A DNA stretch of 64,000 nt. Source: Gnomoniopsis sp. IMI 355080 (lineage: Eukaryota > Ascomycota > Sordariomycetes > Diaporthales > Gnomoniaceae). The stretch lies in assembly GCA_027946555.1 (NCBI GenBank), contig JAPEVC010000013.1:186001-250000 (forward strand), given 5' to 3'. Numbering within the stretch: position 1 is the first letter of the stretch; the number at the start of each line of letters is the position of its first letter. Shown here one piece after another: positions 44,625-56,496 of this stretch. The position numbers and the translations under genes are program-made. The notes under the pieces were generated by a model. It made no database searches. It saw only the letters and a program-made list of their open reading frames with translations, and was not told the origin of the DNA.

Positions 44625-45545
44625 CTTTTGCCTTCTTTTGAACTTTCTTTCCTTTTGGTCAGCTCTCTTTGCCATTTTGGCTTAGATTAAGTATGGCCCT
44701 GCCCTTCTCTTGTGTGTTTGTTTGAGGACCTTTATCATGCTAACATCTTTCCCTCCAGGTGTAGTATCTGTTCTTTTCAGTTTAATCTCTGAAAGCGTTC
44801 TACGGAACGCAATCGTGATTATTCCAATTTTTTCCTTCTGGTGGTTGATCCTCTGGGCTTGCCTATGGTCGACTGCCACTGTGTCCTCTCCACTACACTG
44901 CCTGAGAGTGACGCGAACTTGCCCTTTTTTCATTGTACACTTGGGCTTGCCCTGGTTGCGAAGAAGAAGCTGGCAATCTCACTGGTGATCGCTTGTTTTG
45001 TTTGAAACGGTTTGCAAGCCATTCTCATTGGGGGCTGTTTCTACCGGCAACTGCCTGAACTAGACAGCAGGCAGCAGGATATCCTGGTTCTTCGTGGTTC
45101 AAACAGCACTTCAGGCTTGCAAGTGCGCCAGCACTGCGATGAGCCAGCTGGAGCGCGGAATTTGTCAGGTGTGTATCTACGAATACGCGAAGCTGAGGTC
45201 TGATACTAATTCAAAGTCGTCTCTAGGGACAGATCATGCTTGGTTAACGTCCTCCCGAAGCTCTGACGCCCATGCCAACCTTCTCAACGCTGAAACGACA
45301 ACCCCTTGCCACCTGAACAAACGCCGAGGTTCATGAACAGAAGCTCGAGACGACAAACCCTCGATACCCCCCTTCCTCTAACGGTGGCCAAATCTCTTTC
45401 CCATCAACTTGCCTGGCACAAAGCCCGTCTTTGGCTGTGCACACCGACCTTTCCGCCCTAGCGCTGGCCGTGACAACTCGACATGTCCGCTGGCGCGTCG
45501 CCGCTCACAGACATGAGACAGGGCAGTTTCGAAGTGATGACCTGA
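44625..45545 (+). other. candidate spliced transcript without recognised protein
   Basis: Two intron-like elements with good fungal signals are visible. The first ends at 44758 (CTCCAG), has a branch site TGCTAAC at 44738-44744, and could start at 44691 (GTATGG) or 44712 (GTGTGT). The second is 45169-45226 (GTGTGT donor, TACTAAT branch, CTCTAG acceptor). A 20-codon frame follows at 45483-45545 after a C-rich leader; it could be a first coding exon, an upstream ORF or nothing. I do not recognise any product, so this could be a long non-coding RNA, an orphan gene or a long regulatory leader. Confidence 0.35.
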
Positions 45546-47042
45546 GTATTTGACTGCCTGGACAATGGGCTATGACAATTGCATTGCTTGGACCTGTTCT
45601 AGCACTACAACCTAAGATGACTCCTTCGATCCGGTCAAGCAACAGACAAAGGAGAGAAATGGACCATGGGGATTGTCTTTTCCAGAATGAAACTGAAGGT
45701 ATCGAATGATTTGCCAATGCGATGCACAAAACCAACATAGATACGATATCAAAACGGAGCGCTGTTCCCTTCCAGGTCAGCTATGGGATGAGAGCTTGAA
45801 AAGCTGTCAGGTGCTGTGGCGTCCATGACAGAGAATCTGTGGGATGACTTTACGTCCACCTACATCACCACAGTCATCGCGATATATGTTGCATGTCGGC
45901 AAACTGAGTACCCTAATTAACCAAACAAAGCCCAAGATCAGTGCTCCGCCTTATCAGTCACGGTCAGCGCCAACACGAGGACTAGGAAACGTCTCGTCTC
46001 CTGTCCAACAGATGGTGATTAGTTGGTGGTAGGTGACATATCCTGTCGCACTGGTATAGACGTTGACTCAAGCCGTCCTGAGGCCCCTGATATGAAAAGG
46101 TCGGAGCAGCTCGTGCCGAAAGCGTGGGATGCCTCCAAATTATGCAGCCATAGCAGAGGCCTCAGGCAAGCCGCACATTGCGGGCGCCATTCTCGTCATT
46201 ATTACTGGTCTGGGTCGGATTCAGACCCCAAATTGGTGCTCGATTTCTAAAGCTTGGCTCGCAGTCCTAATCTCACACTTTCTATGAAAGTTCCGAGTTG
46301 TCATCTGTCTTCATTTCCAACGAATTGTACTTGGTGAAGCGGCTCCTGAGGACGAGTGACTGGTACTTCTATCGCTTGACGGGATTGTGCGAGAGGTGGG
46401 GATGTAAAGAGCAATAGCTAGGAAGGCTTCTTGGTTGTTGAAAAGGAGCTGGAAATTGAGTGTTCGTGAAGAAGGAGTGGATCACCTATTTGATTTCCTG
46501 GCTAGACGAGGCGCAAGTCAAGAGACGTGGTGACTGGGCAGACATATGTTTCACGGAGTCCGGCCTCGGCTCCCCCGGGGTAAGGACGAGAGAGGCTGGG
46601 GGTGATATCGGATTGAGTCGCAAACCAGCAGACTGGCTACACACAAAAGAGAGGGTTGAATCGTCTTTTTGCACGGAGCATCAAACGTTGAGCAATGAGG
46701 AGGTACCATCTGACGGAGCGTTAGGGAACCGAAGTGGCTTCTCAGGCGCACAAAAGATCGATGTGTCGATTCTCGGAGGAACCTCGACAGGATCTGTTGA
46801 GATACACTTGTGGCAGTTCAGTCGCAATTTCATAATGCGACAGCTGAATTGAGCGACACTGGTACTTTGCGTGCGTAACATCATAAATATCCCAAGACCG
46901 AGAGTTAAGTAAAATAGCACTGTTCCCGCTGTCTATACCAAAAAGTAAATACTGAATCCAAGCGATTGCTCACCAGGTTAAGTTTTGTCATCCATCCCGT
47001 TCCCTATGTTCCTCTAAATGCATAACGAAAGAAAGGCCGCAT

Positions 47043-49570
47043 TCAAATACCACGGCCACGCATCATATGCGAAATATCCACGTCTTCCCATTTCACTTCT
47101 TGCGGCGGTGGCGTTCCATTACTCGGCATGTGCTGGTGCTGTTGGTGTTGATATTGAGGTTGTTGCATCATTGGCCCCTGTGGTGTCGTCGGTAGTCCAT
47201 GCATGTGTTGTTGCTGTGGTGACATGTTCAAGTGATACGGCCCGGCTTGTGTCGCGGAGTGCAACTGACCGGACATTGGACTTGCCAGCGGTAGGTGCAT
47301 CTGTCTATGCATGAGCCCCGGATGTGCCGAAGGCATGTACGAGTGCTGCTGTTGTTGTTGCTGTGGCGGCGGCGGTTGTTGCCGTGGCATGTTGTGCATC
47401 TGTGGCTGGCTCTGCATGTGTGGCGGTGGGCTATACTGTAGCCCTTGCTGCTGCTTCGTCTTCAGACTGTCGATGAGGTCCTTGCTGAGCATTTCGAAAC
47501 TGTCAGCCAAGCTTTCGGCGTCGGTCCACCGCTCACCATATTTCTTGAGCGTGAACTTGACGCCATCTAGGCACCGCAGGCTGCGAGTGAGATTGTCTTC
47601 ATTGCTGATTCTTGTGGGAAGAGGAGGAGGTGGTGCTTTCCCTGGCAGTGAGAGCGGCAAGTGGATTGGCGCTCCTGCCAAGATGGCATCTCCCGCATCG
47701 CGAATGACCGCCATGAACTGGCTGCCCATGAAGAATACTCGCAAAGCATCATGGTGTGTATAGAATGCTGGGTTGGGCTCGGGCCCGCCGTGAGCCAGTC
47801 CGTAGATGTGATCTAGATAGGCGATGGCATATTCAAAGATGAGCACACGCCCATAGGGGGTCATCACTGGTGCGCGTGCACTAGGGGCCAGGCAGTAGAC
47901 GTAGCTGTATTTCAGCTCCAGATCGAAGAGCTCCCGGATACCAATAGGCAGAGTCTCAGGGAGGGACTCATTCCACTCCCGCATATCTTGGCAAACTTGC
48001 CAGATGAATGTGGTTGCATCGTCGACTCCATCAATAGGTTGATTTGGATCCGATTGAATCAACGTTTGATACCAGTGCGACTGGATGCGACGAAGTTGGA
48101 AAAGAAGAATCGCTGGATCATGGGATTGCGGCCCAGTTATTGTGCCTGAGACCGAAGCTATGCGGCCAAATCCGGACATGGCGGGAAACGCAACGTGGAT
48201 AGCGTCGTCACTGAAAGAAAACGCACGCGCGTGTATCATGCTTATTGCTCTGATAATCTGTGTTAGCATTCATAGCGGGCACGTTCACCAGCTGCAATAT
48301 AACCAACCTGTCGAGTGCGTAAACACAGTAGAATGTTTTGCGCCGCATATCGAGAGTCGCCCGATCTGCCTGGGCCTGGCTTGGGGGATCTTGGTGAAAG
48401 CCCAAATCAACAACTGCCCGACAAGTGAAACCAATCAGATGCCAACTGTCAAAATGCGCCGGATCCAACATAGCATATTGAGTGAAGAGAGCGAGAGACT
48501 GGATCTGGGTGACGTAGCCGGGCTGGAGAGCTCGGTCGGCGAATTGCAACGCATGGGACACGAAGTCCACACCATTCTTGTACATGTCATCCTGATTGCT
48601 CCGAGACTGTGCCATAGAGCCTATGGCCAGCACCACGTATACCAACCACTTGTTCACACTACTGACATGGCGCTCCGGCTGGTACATTTCATCCAGTGCA
48701 GTTAGTAGCACGGTCTCTGAGAACAACGGAAACAGGGCGTAGATGTTGGCCATGTAGTACTGGATGATGGACTGCGCGTTCTGCCGAGCAGGCAATTCGG
48801 AGGACTGCGGCTCTGGAAGAGGGTCGTTCGTGACAGCCGCCAAAACCAGACGAGCGAAAGTCATGTTGCTGACACTTGGCTCGAAGTCGCGGGCTGTGGC
48901 ATTAACGGACCTTGTCATTCTGGTCAGCGTGGCATAGATCTGAAGGCAGGATGTACACTCACAAATACCCAAAATCTGAGATGAGTGCGTTGACATCCGA
49001 ATTCTCACGCTTTCGTTCGGCCTTACGATGTATCGCGGCCCTGATATTTGCCAGCGAGTCCTTACGATCCTGGGGGCCTTGTCCTCCGGATGGTGGGCCA
49101 TCGTGTTCGTGATTAGCGACTGAGGCTTTTCTTGAACGGGCGAAAGCCAGCCTTCTCTCCAGCTTCTCTATACGCAGCTCCAACGCGGCAACATAACTAG
49201 AGGTTGATTAGTGCGGGACTCCACAATCTGGACAAAATGATAGGCGAGAGATCCTACCTCCTCTCCTTGCCACGAGCGAACTGGTCGTTAGCGGCGGAGC
49301 ACTCGTTTTCACGACCGGCCTTCTCACAAGCGGTACATGCTGGAAGCTTCCCATCGCACTGCAATGGTGGGTTAGCGTGCAAGCTTTGATAGGAATGAGA
49401 AGTGATCAATCACCTTCACTTTGGCGGCTCGACCTGAGTGGGCAGCTGGTTAGCGAGAGACCAAAGACAGAGAACGGCCAAGGGCGTATTATGTCCTCAC
49501 ATCTTGAGCAGGCAGAGACAGGCCTTGACACCCGCAACAATGGGTTGTCCGAGAAGCTTGACCTGGGCAT
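47043..49570 (-). CDS. Zn2Cys6 transcription factor with polyQ tail
   Basis: Nuclear binuclear-cluster regulator, 744 aa. Exons: 49570-49501, 49433-49414, 49358-49258, 49196-48963, 48910-48308, 48249-47043. The zinc cluster reads CSRC, RAAKVK, CDGKLPAC, TAC, EKAGRENEC and is assembled from three exons, the middle one only 20 nt. A coiled-coil linker (SYVAALELRIEKLERRL) follows. The fungal-specific transcription factor domain spans about residues 170-450 (IYALFPLF, then YALDRAISMIHARAFSFSDDAI across a splice). The C-terminal 140 residues are rich in Gln, Pro, Met and His, with a Gln run encoded near 47355, and end in HMMRGRGI. The zinc-cluster context resembles the sugar-response regulator group COL-26/BglR, but that is memory-based and not verified. 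Confidence 0.88.
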
Positions 49571-52002
49571 CTCTTCTGTGACCGATGCTCTCAGTGCCGG
49601 CAGTGGGTGTTGACTACTGTGATAAGGGATGATGGCGCGTGCTTATATGAGTGTACAGGGCACAGTTTGCACGACAATGAAACGCAGCATCACAATGCGC
49701 GGACGGGACACAAGTCGCTGTTATCAGGACGCTGATCGGGGAGCACGAGGCTCGGCCGGCGCAATGCAGATTGAGGCTCAGCGATCAAGCCGTTCCAGGA
49801 TGAAGTGAGGGGTGTATTTCGGCGAGGATTCGGTCGGCGTCCTCGACAACTGAATATGAAGCTCGGTGGCTTCGTGATCGCTGGCAAGGGCAATTTCGCA
49901 GATCGCAGTGAGTGAGCAATTGGGTCGACCGTCTTTGAAAAGTTGATAGGGCGTTGGGATTTCGGACTCGTTTGCGCAGAACACACTGAATGCGTGACAG
50001 GACTGCCTGTCAAGTCAGACGGGCGCACCCCGGCTCGGCTGGCTGCAGGCACCCGGGATGGGGTTTTCCTAGGTTTGCCCAAGTTTGAAGTGGGGCGTTG
50101 GCACCCGCGGTTGAGATCCAAGGTTGGTACTCATTTTGGCTTAGACTGGGTTTTTTCCACCACTTTTTCTGGGTAAGGAGCCCCTTTTGGGCGTTTCCTG
50201 CCAATCCTCAGTGCATGATGGGAACCTAAATACATATAACCTAGGTAGCAATCCACGAGGCTGTGGGAAGTGAGGCCTTCTGCCATCCTCTGGGCTATTA
50301 CTGATAGGGTCTCCCTGTGTCTCGGGTCTCCAAAATGAGGGCTATGGTCCTGTTGAGAAAGCCGCAAAAGCGGCATGGTCTCGGGTCCCACCAGGTACAC
50401 TGATAAGTGCTGACCAGCACGGAATACTCGCACCTAACTCGGTAAGCTTACATGATGGCCTGTCTACCTCAGGTAGTTCATAACATCCAGTTGTCTCTCT
50501 GCTCGGGGCGATAGTAGGAAGGTAACTCATAGGCACCTGTCGCAACCGCAGATCCAAACAACAGATGCAGGCTGCCAGGCTAGCAGGTTAAGTGGCAGGG
50601 TGGCATGACTTTACCACCCCTGCATTCGCATCTTCTGACGAGGGGACTCGATCAAAGCGAACTGCCACTTGCCAAATGGAAGCCAGATTCCGATATCCAG
50701 TCAGGCCGGCTAGCTAGGGCTGAACAGTTTACAGCCTTACTTGGTTCCCCGACGATCAACCTGGAAAGCTTCCCAGGCAAGGTAAAAATGTTCCTAGGTG
50801 GTATTCGGCAGTAGATACCCGCCCCCGACCCTAGCTTTGGGTCACATCTGGAAGTCCGAGTACTACGGGGCCTTTTTACCTACCATAGTTGTAATTTTCT
50901 TGGCTGTCTATACTTTTTATTCTTGATACTTGGTCAACCAGAATGTAATCTCTCACAAGGTTAATATTGTCTCCGAAACGGCGACGCTGAATCGGATCCT
51001 CGTCCTGTGTTGAGGAACAAACGTCCCAACGTGGCTAGTTTCACAAATTCATTGGTACTGTAATTACCGATTCTGACAAATGGTGGAGAGGGAAAGGGGA
51101 GAGAAGGGGGCCTCCAAAAACTTGAACACGACAATGCTCCACTGAAACGTTTTCCAGAAGCCCGTCATTTGCCCTTCTAGAAGGACCATGGAAACCTGAG
51201 TTGACAGGGCTGATGGCTTCCATCTCTTTCAACCTCACGGATTACTCTGTAGGAATATACACAACGCCCAACATGCCCTGGGCTAGAGCACCGAAACCAG
51301 CTGTCATGTCTCAACACTAGCCTGATTTGGCTATACAGATATAGCAGGTACCTAAGTATAGAGTAACCGGGCAGTTGGGACCCAAAGTTAGAATCAGCGA
51401 CGAGGGAAAGAGTGGGGGTTGCCCTGCAGGTCGAACTCGAAGTCACGGCGCCCCAAGACGACCAACCTTGGCAGGTAAGCATGATCCACCTGCCCTGCCG
51501 AAGTCGATCATTTTCAAATGCAATGTCCTTGTCATATCTCCCCCCTTCCTCATCCAGCCCGGCGCGCAGTGAGTGACCCTTGCAAATGTCATGGCTTTTG
51601 ACTTGCAGATTGACTTGACGTTACCACCACACTTCAATTTTCTCTTCACTACTGTTTTTGCTACCCGCCGTACACACAATAGCGACCCCGCCGTGTTTCT
51701 AGCTCCTACACTTGCACCAACTACTCGACGCTAGGCACTCCATTACAGCATACCTTATCCGGCATCCCCAGTGCTCAGCTCGCGCGCCCGGCGGATCGAA
51801 TAAGGACGATATCCTCATCGATGCCCGTCGAGTGACGTTCTCCAAATCCTCTTTGTTGTGCGCCTTAGAACCCGCGCTCCACAACAAGGCGCAGACCGCC
51901 TCCACGAAATCGGCCAGCCCTTGCAGGCGACGGTATTTTCCAACACATCAATCCCGCCGACCAGGGAAGCACCATCTGGGCAGGACTTGGGAATAGCTGC
52001 AC
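49571..52002. promoter_or_regulatory. 2.4-kb divergent regulatory region between two Zn2Cys6 genes
   Basis: The region separates the ATG codons of the two divergent regulators. It has a CCTAGGTAG motif (50238-50249) and pyrimidine-rich leader sequence before 52003 (51500-51720). Frames at 49690-50121 and 51712-51996 lack suitable starts and domains. Long, gene-free upstream regions are common for fungal regulators. Confidence 0.5.
49642..49647 (-). promoter_or_regulatory. TATA-like box of the minus-strand Zn2Cys6 gene
   Basis: TATAAG on the minus strand about 75 bp before the ATG at 49570, placed suitably for transcription start. Confidence 0.4.
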
Positions 52003-55000
52003 ATGGATCCGGCCGCTGTCTTCCAGCAGGGGCTCGGGCCTATGATGCCCAGGGCGCCTCAGTACTTTGGTCACTTTCAGCAGCCTCCTCCGTTCCCCCA
52101 GTCGGTCCATCCTGCTACCCCTCTACGACGCCCACCAACCGCACAGCGAGATGACGACGACGGCAACTCGCATCGGATCGCCCATACATTGACAGCATGC
52201 TGCCGCTGTCGACAGGCAAGTACCCTCCGCAGGCGTAAAAAGACCCAATCGCGAAAGTCCGAGTCACAATGCCATTATACCCCTTGCTCACCGCCCTGGG
52301 TTAAGATCTGTTCAACTCTAGACAATATGCTTTGACCTGTTCTCGGTACTGATGACCTCTTTCTACTGCAGCGCAAAACAAGATGCGATCCCACACTTCC
52401 TCGATGCCTTCCATGCGAACGATCCGGTTCCGTCTGCGAGTATTTCGACACCTCTCGGGGTAAGAAGATCAGCCGGTTCTACGTTGTCAAATTACAGGAA
52501 AAAGTGCGACAACTCGAGGCCGAGCTCTCGCAGTACACCGACGACGACAATGATCACCCTGAGAGCGCGGAGGATATGGTGCGGCCCGGTGGTCTCGTCA
52601 AGCTGAACGAATCCGACGAGACGCCGCGATATCTTGGGCCTAGCTCTGGAATCGCCATGACCAGACTGCTCATGGAACAGGCCAAGCGTTACACGGACTC
52701 GCAGCGCATATCGGAACTAATCCCTGATGTTCGCGCGAGAAGGATGGATCGTCTCAACAGGATGCAGAGCGTTGTACAGATGGGTGCGAGCATCAGCGGA
52801 CCTGCTGGCAATGCAGCGAAACAAAAGAGCTTTCCCATGATCAGCGAACATGCCGCCTCAACGCTGCCTTCAAGATCAGTGGCCGACAGGTTGATAGAGA
52901 TGTACCATGCACGAGGTGCGTTCTCTTCACTTCTCCTTGCGATGAGATGATACATGAGACTAACATGCACCCAGAATCCTACTTCACGCCGACTTTACAT
53001 GAGAAGGCATTTGCTAAGGATGTAGACGATGTTTTTGACGGCGACACCGATCCTTACAAGAATTTCGTTGTGCGTATAGTACTTGCGATCAGCCTCATGA
53101 AGCTGGATACGCAATACGCCGGTCTTGCGGACAGTTTCTATCTAGCAGCCATGAACTATTTTGAAGATGTGTTGCGGCCGAAGGATCTAAAAACATTGCA
53201 ATGTCTGGTTCTGATCGGGTCCTATTCGCTTTTGACACCGACCCGCAACGTTGTTTACCATATCATCGGTCTTGCCACTCGAATTTGCCAACAGCTCGGC
53301 CTTGCTGATGAGAAGACCATCTCCGCTGGATACTCTATGGGTTTGATCGATCCCTTGCAAATGGATATGCGGCGCCGACTGCATTGGGTTGTTCTTGGAC
53401 ATGAACTTGGGCTCGCCCTAGCCATGGGCCGACCGAACGGGTTCGCAAAACGAGACGATTTCGTTGACGTTCAATTCTTCGAGACGGTCGACGATGAGTT
53501 CATCACAGAGCAAGGCGTACAAGAGGGACCGACCAGTGAGAAGAAGATGGTAGCGATTCACTTGAGCAAAATGCGTATACGGCAGGCCGAAATTCGGAGG
53601 ATGATGTACGAGAAGAAGAGGACGGAGCCCAAGGATACCAATAGCCCAATTTTTGTTGAGGCCGAGCGAAAGATCAAGGAGTGGTGTGATGCGGCTCCAG
53701 CAGAACCATCTTGGGCCAAACCATGGTGAGTGATTCCTGACACTTCAGACCAAGAACCGCAAAGCGCTGACTCCAGGACAGGTTCATCGGCCAATACCAT
53801 ACCATGTTATTGAGTTTACACCGGCCCTCTCCGCAGATCCCTAGGCCATCCAGCCGCTCAGCTTCGATATGTTACGACTCCGCCATGTACATCATCAATC
53901 TTTCCAACCAGCAGATTAGGAAGTCTGCAGTCGACGTGACCTGGGTATTTGTACTCACATTGAACATGTCTCTGAACGCGCTACTCTGGTCTATATCTTA
54001 TCGTGAGGTGAGGGATGAGCATCCAAAGGAGGAGGTCGAAGAAAACATCAATGTTGCCCTGGACGTAATCGAGCAATGCTCCGCACGTTGGCCTGGTACA
54101 GAGAATGCTTCGCAGCTCTACTCGATCTTTGGGCGAGCTTGCCTGCAGAGCTACGATACAAACGACGATCCGTCCGAGATCCCAAGCGCATTGACGTCTC
54201 CTTTGATGGCAGATACCGACTCTCCAGCGACGTCTGAGAACTCTCTACCAACTACCGTGTCGAACAACTCGGCTTTTGCGCAAAATCAGCAGCGACCCAT
54301 GTTCACGCAGCCTGTCTTCGGCTACAAGGTGGACGCTGCGCCCGAGAACATGAATCTCTTCAACTTCGAGCAAAACATGTTCCATCAGCCAACGTTCCGA
54401 TCGAACTCTATCTTCAAAAATCCGTCTAGTGAGGTTGGCGGGGAGGGGCGCCGACCGTCATTCGGCTACTTCCCGCCTGACTTCAAACAGCCCTCGCCAG
54501 GAGAGCCGCCTGCGCCTGGAGAGCTAGGCGCGCCACCGACAGTAAACTCTTACCAAACTCAACAATCACCTTCAAGGCACCAAATGAGTCAGCTTCCCAC
54601 ACCCCCCGAGTCCAACGCTCCAGGCTCGCACTCCTTCTCACCACCCCACAACATGTCACCAGGCACGGCAGGAAGTCCAACACCCAAGATGACTTATAGT
54701 AGTCCTATGCCTGTAGGTCCGGGTCAACAGCAATTGCCACCAAGTCACATGAAGAACGAACAAAGCGAAGCACCCTCGACGCCCAGCTCCCATCCAACTC
54801 CGCAACATCAAACTCCCACACAAGCATCTCACCACACACCGACGTTCACCGTCCCTCCGCTCCCACAACACGTTAGCGACGGCCAAAGACAGCATCAGCA
54901 GCAGCAGCCACAGCGACCACTTCCTCAATCCAACAACCTCTCGGATTGGTTTTCGCCACCCCCACCTTTCATCTCCCCCTACGCCTTTAATGCCGTCAAT

Positions 55001-55312
55001 TCCTCGAATGGCTTTTGGAATGAATCGGCCGTTTCGAACGCCGCCTTCTCGGGGCTCATGGGTGGCGGTGATTATCCGCCCAACAACCCAACCAGTGTGC
55101 CTGGACAGTCCAGCGGATTCAGTAATGGCATGCCGCCCGGCGGATTTGGCTTTGGTGCGCAGCGCCATGGGAGTCTGAGCGCTGACCAGCAGGTTGAGCT
55201 AATGGGAATTCTGGAGACAGATGGTGTGGGCGAGATCAACAATTTTTTGGGAATGGACATGAGTGGCATTGGAGGTAGTCTCGGTCCGGACGGGCATGTT
55301 CGATGGGGCTAG
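52003..55312 (+). CDS. Zn2Cys6 transcription factor, 1012 aa
   Basis: Nuclear binuclear-cluster regulator. Exons: 52003-52215, 52372-52915, 52975-53725, 53782-55312. The cluster reads CCRCRQ, RKTRC, DPTLPRC, LPC, ERSGSVC. The first intron splits it and appears to be a GC-AG intron (CAG then GCAAGT, acceptor TGCAG), since only this joins RQ to RKTRC. A coiled-coil linker (KLQEKVRQLEAEL) follows. The fungal transcription factor domain spans about residues 250-560 (IIGLATRICQQLGLADE; MRRRLHWVVLGHELGLALAMGRPNG). The C-terminal 400 residues are disordered, rich in Pro, Gln, Ser and Asn, and end with a conserved-looking acidic/Gly segment (VELMGILETDGVGEINNFLGMD), a likely activation motif. I cannot name the orthologue. 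Confidence 0.9.
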
Positions 55313-55811
55313 AGGATATTGGGCACTGCATTTCAAGGCAGTTCAGGTGTATAGTGACTGGATTTGCATGGGCGGTGCGACATATTGGATGGTACTTTTC
55401 TTACACTACGTACCACGATATTGCATTTGTTCTTTGGTAGCACGACAGAGGAACAGCCTGGCGCATGAAGCGATATATCGTGTCCTGAGCGGTCGTTCCT
55501 CCATAGGAACTACTGCAGCACGCGCGCCTTGATATTTGATACCTAACCGATTGAAAGGAGCGTCATTCATGAGCAAGCTTCAGTGCCACTGCGTATTCCA
55601 TCTCTGATCCGTTTGGTCTACCCTAGCTTGTTCACTTGAGGGTTGTCTCCGAATTGCTTTACGTGACCCTTCCCTCTTGTCAGCACGCATGGTGGTCGAT
55701 CCCGTCGGTCCTGTCCGCCCTATGGTCGTTTACTTTGGTCTGGGGTTACATTACACCTCTTAGCTCGAGCTTGTGGTTGGACGAAAGTTCTTGCAATGTC
55801 CAGCAGGAAAG

Positions 55812-55930
55812 CTAGTGAGGCTGGCCTGTTCTTGGACTAGTGAGGCTCTGCTCCATTGTTTCTGGTTCGAATAAGGCTCTACTTCAGTGACCTGGAATAA
55901 GGCTTTGCGTTCGAACGAGGCTCTGCCATC
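55812..55930. repeat. degenerate AGGCTCTGC-type direct repeats
   Basis: Units containing AGGCT occur at about 55818, 55843, 55874, 55900 and 55918, with partly shared flanks (CTAGTGAGGCT twice, GAATAAGGCT twice, GTTCGAA twice). Spacing is irregular (18-31 bp). Confidence 0.5.
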
Positions 55931-56070
55931 CGCGGCTCAGCTCACCTTCTGCATATCTTAGAACGCTCTAACAGATTGCCCTGCGTTTGGCCGGTCTTTG
56001 CATTAGAAAATCGACATGCGGCTTTGTGTCTGACAACGTGCGGCTCAATGCAGGTGCCGACCTTATTAGT

Positions 56071-56090
56071 CCACTTGTGTCCACTTGTGT
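56071..56090. repeat. 10-bp tandem duplication
   Basis: CCACTTGTGT is repeated exactly twice in non-coding DNA. Confidence 0.8.
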
Positions 56091-56496
56091 AACTCAAGCT
56101 CGCATGGCAACTTCTCGAGGCCTCGGCCATGAAATATAGCATATGATTATGACCGAGAATGTGAACAATTGCCATTCTAGGCTATGAGCATGGTAAACTT
56201 GGTAAATTCTGGGCCGGGCCGCTGCATTTAGCACGTTTCAACCAATCAACAAAGACCCCGGCCCCGGCTGGGGCAATGGATGATGACGTCCTACTTTTGA
56301 GCATTGCAACTTGATGTGGAGTGTATAAATGGTGACCAGGCTCAACAATATGTATCTGGTAATTATTACATGCATGAGGTTTGATACCAAGTTGTAATCA
56401 CTAGAAATTTCAGAGCTTTGTATAGAGAAAGCTACGGCAACTAACTCGGCGAACACCTCCTTTGTCAATCCACTTGAAATCAAATACATCTCCATC

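Larger units (their letters stand above)
43805..47042. other. 3.2-kb region without a recognised protein gene
   Basis: This stretch holds a 16-bp perfect palindrome (44083-44098), a G10 run (44501-44510), and a plus-strand promoter-like and spliced-leader-like arrangement (44607-45545) listed separately. Several open frames of 60-130 codons show no recognisable domain. The right end is the 3' flank of the minus-strand regulator ending at 47043. Confidence 0.5.
55313..56496. other. intergenic with small degenerate repeats
   Basis: The 3' flank of the regulator and the promoter side of the DUF3712-like gene. It contains about five degenerate AGGCT(C/T)TG-type units at 55812-55930 and an exact 10-bp tandem duplication at 56071-56090. 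No gene or tRNA is supported. Confidence 0.55.

Noticed and set aside
49690..50121. 143-codon minus-strand open frame
   Set aside because: Low-complexity basic/Pro-rich composition without a domain, lying in the long 5' region of a regulator.
52216..52233. Very short intron ending at the first AG after the GC donor
   Set aside because: It would be about 18 nt and lead to RKKTQ instead of the required RKTRC zinc-cluster residues.
55855..55925. tRNA-like B-box (GGTTCGAA) sequences
   Set aside because: No A-box at the right distance and no acceptor stem; the sequence belongs to the degenerate direct repeats.
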